Below are positions 34,027-38,629 of a DNA stretch of 38,629 nucleotides, piece by piece. The notes under the pieces were generated by a model. That model had not been told where the DNA came from. It was given only the letters and a program-made list of their open reading frames with translations, and made no database searches. Made by a program: the position numbers and the translations under genes. The DNA is from UBA2645 sp044360285. Its GTDB lineage: Bacteria; Pseudomonadota; Alphaproteobacteria; Rickettsiales; UBA1997. The stretch is from contig JBIKKP010000012.1 in assembly GCA_044360285.1 (NCBI GenBank), forward strand, positions 1 through 38,629. The letters are read 5' to 3'. Each line of letters opens with the position of its first letter. The stretch's first letter is position 1.

Positions 34027-34695
34027 TGCCGGAACCTACGACAGATATAAACAAATTCTTCGCCAAGAAGAATCTCATCATGCCAAAATTTCGCCAATAG
34101 GAAAATTCTTTAAAAGATTGGGCTCAGCCCTTGCCATAGGCGCAGGAACAACAGCATTAGTTGGCCTAGCTTTTCTTAGTCACAATCCAGGAAGTGGGAT
34201 GTTTTTAATCATGAGCGCCGGAGCAATTTTAGCAGAATCGCCGCGAATTATTTTTCCTGAAAAATTTTGTCACAGCACAGCCTATAACAAACTTACGAAA
34301 GAAAGAAATGTTGGCAATGTTCGTGGGCATAGTTTTTTTGATAGGCTTGGCATGGCTTTTGGAATAGGAAAAGCTGCTAGAATTGCCAAAGAGCAACGCG
34401 AAACCTTCAAAGAGAGCCTGAAAGCAGAATGGAAAAAATCAGGAGACAGTCCCGATATGTTGCCAGCCGATATAAAAAAGGAAGTTTTGCGTGAAGAGCA
34501 CCTATCAAAAAAACAACAGCTCCAGATTTAAAAGGCGCCAAAGTTCCAAGTCAGGGTCTAACAAAAAGCATTTCGCCAAACTTAGGCGATCAAACAAAAA
34601 CGTTGGCATCAAATGACTCGCCACCTAAGAGGACTTCTCCAAGAAAAGCTTTGGTTCTTGGCAGCAAAACAATCGCTCAATCAAATTTAAGATAA
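34027..34695 (+). pseudogene. Frameshifted small membrane-protein gene, unknown
   Basis: Three consecutive coding-like pieces do not share one frame. An ATG at 34027 opens MPEPTTDINKFFAKKN and stops at 34113. A second frame, already open from 34052, carries KISPIGKFFKRLGSALAIG and a 137-residue stretch from a TTG at 34118 (hydrophobic hairpin, then HSFFDRLGMAFGIGKAARIAK and a basic helix), ending at 34531. A third piece, back in the first frame (34495-34695), reads PIKKTTAPDLKGAKVP and ends SKTIAQSNLR. The second switch falls at a run of seven A (34507-34513), where one extra A would join the pieces. The gene is decayed, phase-variable, or affected by sequence errors. Family unknown. Confidence 0.5.
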
Positions 34696-34707
34696 AATAA
34701 ACTCCAA

Positions 34708-35904
34708 CTACTCCGCCACCGCCATCCAAACCGAGGCAACCGCCTGCGCCGCAATTCCTTCTTCGCGTCCCAAAAAGCCAAGTTTTTCGGTAGTTGTTGC
34801 CTTCACATTGACGCGACTTGCCGAGATATTCAAAATTTCGGCCAGCGCAATTTTCATCTGCTCTTTTAGCTTAGAAATTTTTGGTTTTTCACACATCAAA
34901 GTAATGTCGATATTGGCAATTGAGGCGCCTTTTTTCTTCAGCAAATGATAGGTGTTTTTAAGCATTTCACGCGAATCAGCATTTTTCCATTTTGCGTCTG
35001 TGGGTGGAAAATGATCGCCAATGTCTCCAGCACCAATTGACCCCAGAAGGGCGTCAATTAACGCGTGGATGCCAACATCACCATCAGAATGCGCTTCGAT
35101 TTTTTTATCAAATTCCACATTCACGCCACAAATTCTCACAAAATTATCTTCATCAGCTTCACGCGCGCGGAAGGCGTGAACGTCAAATCCGGTGCCGCAG
35201 CGAAATTCTTCCTTAACATTTTGAAAGAGCATCACCGCCATACGCTTGGCGCGCTCATAGTCTTCTTCCGTGGTGATTTTAAAATTATTTTGCGAGCCCG
35301 GAACAATGGCAACTGGAATGCCAGCATATTCATTTAGCGACGCATCATCAGTGAAGTTGAGATCTTTAAACGCGATATGCGAATTAAGAATATCGTCATA
35401 AATAAATCCCTGCGGAGTTTGCGCCCGCCACAGATTCTCACGCTCCAGCGTCCATTCAATTTTTCCTTCGGAATATTTTTTCAGCGTGTCTTCCACGGCA
35501 ATTGCTGGAATTACCGCTGGATGAGTTTCGAGTTTTTCTAAAATGCCACTAACCACGCGCTTAGAAACAAAAGGCCGCACGCCATCGTGAATTAAAACTT
35601 TGGTTGGATTATAATCACGCAAAGCTTCCAAACCCAAACGAATTGAGGCTTGGCGCGTGTCGCCACCAAAAACTGGATTAAGCAGATCAAGCCCTGCAGT
35701 TGCTTCTTCGTAGAGCGCAACGTCGTCTTGATGAATTACGCAAATCACGTCAGAAATTTTTTCGTGATTCAAAAAAGCTAAAATCGAATGGCGCAAAAGC
35801 GGCACGCCAGCAAGCGGCAGATATTGTTTTGGCACGCCCTCGCCTTTATTGAAACGATTTCCACGCCCACAGGCAGTGATCAGAGCAACGATTTTTTGTG
35901 TCAT
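34708..35904 (-). CDS. ispDF: Bifunctional IspD/IspF enzyme of the MEP pathway
   Basis: A fusion protein of 398 residues. The N-terminal cytidylyltransferase IspD (about 1-235) has ALITACGRGNRF, VPKQYLPLAGVPLLRHS, IHDGVRPF and VEDTLKKY. The C-terminal 2C-methyl-D-erythritol 2,4-cyclodiphosphate synthase IspF (about 238-398) has CGTGFDVHAF, IEAHSDGDVGIHALIDALLGS and the end GREEGIAAQAVAS. The fusion is common in alphaproteobacteria. It supplies IPP for the prenyl synthase encoded at 24620. It is divergent from the methyltransferase gene across 72 bases. Confidence 0.97.
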   Translation of the reverse strand: MTQKIVALITACGRGNRFNKGEGVPKQYLPLAGVPLLRHSILAFLNHEKISDVICVIHQDDVALYEEATAGLDLLNPVFGGDTRQASIRLGLEALRDYNPTKVLIHDGVRPFVSKRVVSGILEKLETHPAVIPAIAVEDTLKKYSEGKIEWTLERENLWRAQTPQGFIYDDILNSHIAFKDLNFTDDASLNEYAGIPVAIVPGSQNNFKITTEEDYERAKRMAVMLFQNVKEEFRCGTGFDVHAFRAREADEDNFVRICGVNVEFDKKIEAHSDGDVGIHALIDALLGSIGAGDIGDHFPPTDAKWKNADSREMLKNTYHLLKKKGASIANIDITLMCEKPKISKLKEQMKIALAEILNISASRVNVKATTTEKLGFLGREEGIAAQAVASVWMAVAE

Positions 35905-35976
35905 TTAGTGGATTTGGTTTTGTAAGTTGGAAGAATTACGCAAAATTAGCACGCCGTTTTTAAAAATTACTAAGTA

Positions 35977-36999
35977 ATGCTCAAGATTTCAGAATTCATG
36001 GCCAAGGCTTTGTTTGAGCCAGGCAGCGGCTATTATCGCAGCAAAAATCCACTTGGGAAAAATGCTGATTTTATCACTGCGCCAGAAATTTCTCAAACTT
36101 TCGGCGAGCTTGTTGCTGCTTATTTGCTGCAAATTTCGCAAGCCTATAAATGCTCAATTTCACTGGTTGAAATGGGCGCTGGCAAAGGAACTTGGTTTTA
36201 CGATATCTTACGAACAATTCACAAACTAGCCGAAAATAAAAACACGCTAGCTGTTGATTTTATTAGCCGAACTAGCTTTCACATTATTGAAATCGGCGAA
36301 GAATTACAAAAAATTCAGCAAGAAAAATTACACGATTTTTCAGTCACTTGGTATGAAAATTTTTCGGAATTTCTGCAAAAAAATCCGCAGCCATTTTTGT
36401 TTATTTCCAACGAACTTTTCGACTGTTTTCCAATCGACCAATTTGTAAAAACTGATATTGGTTGGTGTGAGCGCGTCGTTGAAAATCAAGGCTTTATGCT
36501 ATCTGCCTTCAATCCAAAAACAAATCAATTTGTTGAAAATTTACTTGGTTTTGAAGCGTCAGCAAAAGCCCCGTTTGGCGCAGTTTTTGAATATAGCGCA
36601 GCTGCAAAAGATTTTATGGCGCAACTTTGTTTAGCCCTAAAAGACAAGGGCGCAGCGGCAATTAGTTTTGATTATGGCTATGAAAAATGCGAATTTGCTA
36701 ACACGCTGCAGGCACTAAAAAATCACCAAAAAGTTGAGGTAATTTCTGCGACAAATGATCGCGACATCACTGCGCATGTTGACTTCGGCTTGCTCGATAA
36801 AGTTGTAAAAAATTTCGGTTTAAATTCTTCACTGATTTCCAAGCGAAAATTTTTGCTTGATTGTGGCATCGAAGAAAGACGAAAAAATTTGCGGCAAAAA
36901 AATCCGCAAAAACGCGAAGAAATTGATGCAGAAATAAATCGATTAATCGCGCCAAACCAGATGGGAGAACTCTTCAAATGCCATATAATTTGGAAATAG
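35977..36999 (+). CDS. MidA/NDUFAF7-type SAM-dependent methyltransferase
   Basis: A 340-residue class I methyltransferase of the COG1565 family. The human homologue NDUFAF7 symmetrically dimethylates an arginine of complex I subunit NDUFS2. It has the family N-terminus ISEFMAKALFEPGSGYY, with NADFITAPEISQTFGEL. The SAM-binding glycine motif is LVEMGAGKGT (63-72), then FLFISNELFDCFPIDQ and SFDYGYE. In bacteria a similar role on NuoD is inferred, not shown. It is followed one base later by the ABC ATPase gene, so they are probably co-transcribed. Confidence 0.88.
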   Translation: MLKISEFMAKALFEPGSGYYRSKNPLGKNADFITAPEISQTFGELVAAYLLQISQAYKCSISLVEMGAGKGTWFYDILRTIHKLAENKNTLAVDFISRTSFHIIEIGEELQKIQQEKLHDFSVTWYENFSEFLQKNPQPFLFISNELFDCFPIDQFVKTDIGWCERVVENQGFMLSAFNPKTNQFVENLLGFEASAKAPFGAVFEYSAAAKDFMAQLCLALKDKGAAAISFDYGYEKCEFANTLQALKNHQKVEVISATNDRDITAHVDFGLLDKVVKNFGLNSSLISKRKFLLDCGIEERRKNLRQKNPQKREEIDAEINRLIAPNQMGELFKCHIIWK

Positions 37000-37000
37000 C

Positions 37001-37930
37001 ATGTACGCAATTGAGATAAAAAATCTAAACAAAACCTATCAAAAATCGAAAAAATCGCCGCCAAAAGTCGCGCTCAAATCGATTAATTTGCAAATCAAAA
37101 AAGGTTCTTTTTTTGGACTTCTAGGCCCTAACGGCGCGGGCAAATCAACGATTATAAACATCTTGGCCGGGCTGGTGAATAAAACTTCCGGCGAAGTAAA
37201 AATTGCTGGCATCGATCTTAGCAAAGACCCGCAAGCCGCAAAATTTAAGATTGGCATCGTGCCGCAAGAATTAATCATCGATCCATTTTTTAACGTACGT
37301 GAAACTTTGGAGATTTACGCTGGATATTACGGACTGAAGAAAAACGAGCGCCGCACTGATGAAATTATTGAAGCTCTTGGCTTAAAAGATAAAGCTAAAG
37401 CAACGCCGCGCAGCCTTTCTGGTGGGATGCGCCGAAGATTGTTAGTTGCAAAAGCTCTGGTGCATAATCCAGAAATTTTGGTGCTTGATGAGCCAACTGC
37501 GGGTGTTGATGTGGAGCTTCGCAACCAACTTTGGGAATATGTAAAAAAATTAAATCGCGCGGGAACGACGGTTTTATTGACCACGCATTATCTTGAAGAA
37601 GCAGAAGAACTTTGTGATGAAATCGCTGTCATAAATCGCGGCGAAGTGATTGCACATGATCGGAAAGAAAATTTGATGAAACTGCTCTCAAGCAAAGAAC
37701 TTATTGTCACCGCAGCCGAAGCAATTGATGAAAATTTTGCCCTAGATTTGCCGCAAGTGGTAACGAAATTTTTGGCGAAAGAAAAAATTTCTTTCACTTA
37801 CGACCCAGAAAAAGTCGCTGTCGAAGATTTGCTGAGCCGCTTAAAAGTTGCTCAAATTCGCATTAAAGACGTGTCAACTGCGCAGCCAAATTTAGAGGAA
37901 ATTTTTAAGCATCTTTTGCACTCAAAATAA
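37001..37930 (+). CDS. ABC transporter ATP-binding protein, ABC-2 type
   Basis: A cytoplasmic ATPase subunit of 309 residues. Walker A is GPNGAGKST (42-50). A Q-loop region is VPQELIID. The signature is SLSGGMRRRLLVAKAL (138-153), and Walker B is LVLDEPTAGVD (160-170), with an H-loop TTHYLEEAEEL. The C-terminal tail (about 220-309) is typical of the CcmA/NatA/drug-exporter type. No permease follows before the decarboxylase gene, so the membrane partner is encoded elsewhere. Substrate unknown. Confidence 0.9.
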   Translation: MYAIEIKNLNKTYQKSKKSPPKVALKSINLQIKKGSFFGLLGPNGAGKSTIINILAGLVNKTSGEVKIAGIDLSKDPQAAKFKIGIVPQELIIDPFFNVRETLEIYAGYYGLKKNERRTDEIIEALGLKDKAKATPRSLSGGMRRRLLVAKALVHNPEILVLDEPTAGVDVELRNQLWEYVKKLNRAGTTVLLTTHYLEEAEELCDEIAVINRGEVIAHDRKENLMKLLSSKELIVTAAEAIDENFALDLPQVVTKFLAKEKISFTYDPEKVAVEDLLSRLKVAQIRIKDVSTAQPNLEEIFKHLLHSK

Positions 37931-37949
37931 ACTCAAACGGCAACAGAGA

Positions 37950-38134
37950 AATAGAGGCTTGGCGCTGACTAAGAAATTTTTGAAGTTTCCTTATTTACAA
38001 ATAGTTTTTTGTTCCTACGTTGCGCCGTTTTTAAAAATTTGCTAAAAGAAAATACGCTGCCAAACCGCGCCAACACAGGCGCCGCAACGTATCGAATTTA
38101 GACAAAATTAAGTCTTTTACCTTTCCTTAATTTT
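37950..38134 (+). promoter_or_regulatory. Structured leader RNA upstream of the decarboxylase gene
   Basis: GGCGC (37961-37965) can close on GCGCC (38022-38026) around two hairpins, TAAG/CTTA (37970-37973 with 37990-37993) and ACAAA/TTTGT (37997-38001 with 38008-38012), giving a three-way junction. The same closing strand is part of TACGTTGCG (38016-38024), which is a perfect 9-base complement of CGCAACGTA (38083-38091), so the two folds exclude each other. A further 9-bp hairpin AAAATTAAG/CTTAATTTT (38104-38112 with 38126-38134) lies 19 bases before the ATG. The design is that of a riboswitch or attenuator. An alphaproteobacterial motif named speF is known upstream of such genes and is the first candidate. 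Confidence 0.6.
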
Positions 38135-38153
38135 AACGACGTGCATCAAAGAA

Positions 38154-38629
38154 ATGGAACAAGAGCAAGAATATGATCGAGCGGTTGGTTCGAAAATCCA
38201 CTACCTAAACTTCTCAAAAAAAGGCTCTTCTTCTAAGAGAAAAACAGCGCAGGTCCAAGCAAGTAAAAACGCTCTTCCAACTGCAAAAAATCAAATCGCT
38301 GAACTTAAGCCATCGCTTCCTGTTTATTTTCTTCGTCCGGCATCTCTAAAGCGTGCCGCAGAGTTTTTTATCGAAAACTTTCGCAACAAGAAACATCCAA
38401 GCGACATTCTTTACTCAGTCAAAAGCAACCCTGACCGCACAGTTTTACAACATCTGTTTAATGCCGGAATCACAAATTTTGACGTTGCTTCAATGTCAGA
38501 AGTGAATCTGATTAACGAGCTTTTTGGCAAGAATGCAAAAATGTTCTTCATGCACCCGGTTAAGTCGCGTGAGGCAATTTTTGACGCTTATTTTAATCAC
38601 GGAATTCGTGACTTTTCGCTCGACTCACT
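38154..38629 (+). CDS. Ornithine/lysine decarboxylase (fold III PLP enzyme), 3'-truncated by the window edge
   Basis: The first 158 residues are visible and open to the right edge. The PLP Schiff-base lysine is in DILYSVKSNPDRTV (Lys90). The next barrel strand reads TNFDVASMSEVNLI (from about 107), then FFMHPVKSREAI (131-142). The HPVKSR string is as in alphaproteobacterial ornithine/lysine decarboxylases. An N-terminal hydrophilic extension of about 50 residues precedes the domain. The enzyme probably makes putrescine or cadaverine for polyamine synthesis; DAP or arginine decarboxylase cannot be fully excluded from this part. I chose the ATG at 38154, right after the structured leader. Confidence 0.85.
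   Translation, partial: MEQEQEYDRAVGSKIHYLNFSKKGSSSKRKTAQVQASKNALPTAKNQIAELKPSLPVYFLRPASLKRAAEFFIENFRNKKHPSDILYSVKSNPDRTVLQHLFNAGITNFDVASMSEVNLINELFGKNAKMFFMHPVKSREAIFDAYFNHGIRDFSLDS

Noticed and set aside
1..38629. CRISPR arrays, phage genes, toxin-antitoxin pairs, rRNA
   Set aside because: I looked for evenly spaced direct repeats, structural phage proteins, small overlapping toxin/antitoxin pairs and rRNA signatures and found none.

Overview
The window is 38.6 kb of dense, AT-rich bacterial chromosome. It reads as an alphaproteobacterium with a moderately reduced but not minimal gene set. Several things point there: a fused IspD-IspF enzyme, an alphaproteobacterial-type UvrA and Fur, a family-4 uracil-DNA glycosylase, a PriA-Fsa divergent pair, an NDUFAF7/MidA-type methyltransferase, a CcmE heme chaperone and a eukaryote-like (type II) IleRS remnant. 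HisZ and homoserine kinase suggest amino-acid biosynthesis is kept. I cannot name a genus from sequence alone.

Layout. (1) 1-4.3 kb: the 3' part of prfA runs convergent to a leftward purM / AlbA_2-ATPase gene / ileS C-terminal fragment. (2) 4.4-7.4 kb: rightward DUF2066 protein, AI-2E/PerM-family membrane protein, a small charged protein, then ccmD-ccmE. (3) 7.4-12.6 kb: a leftward, tightly packed operon prfB-nrdR-udg-unknown 553-aa protein-Cache sensor. Its prfB carries a programmed +1 frameshift site. (4) 12.7-17.2 kb: lpdA, a secreted Ala/Lys/Pro repeat protein with a strong terminator, tRNA-Thr, plsC-hisZ and a small membrane protein. (5) 17.2-20.5 kb: leftward bamA-corA. (6) 20.7-25.5 kb: a PstS-like protein, uvrA and an ispA-type prenyl synthase. 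(7) 25.5-25.9 kb: an intergenic island with tRNA-Phe, a tRNA 3'-end remnant and a large composite palindrome. (8) 25.9-28.8 kb: a leftward, overlapping operon fur - HExxH protein - thrB - pgeF. (9) 28.9-38.6 kb: guaB, priA, fsa, a DUF374 acyltransferase, a frameshifted small gene, ispDF, midA, an orphan ABC ATPase and the 5' part of an ornithine/lysine decarboxylase behind a long structured leader.

The most interesting signals are five. The decarboxylase leader has a three-way-junction-like fold and a mutually exclusive long stem. An IleRS C-terminal domain stands alone behind an AlbA_2 gene. An unrecognised 553-aa protein is translationally coupled to a Cache sensor that lacks an output domain. 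An HExxH metallopeptidase-like protein is embedded in the fur operon. Dispersed palindromic repeats occupy intergenic gaps. Much of the rest is ordinary housekeeping content. I saw no transposase, integrase, CRISPR array or rRNA.
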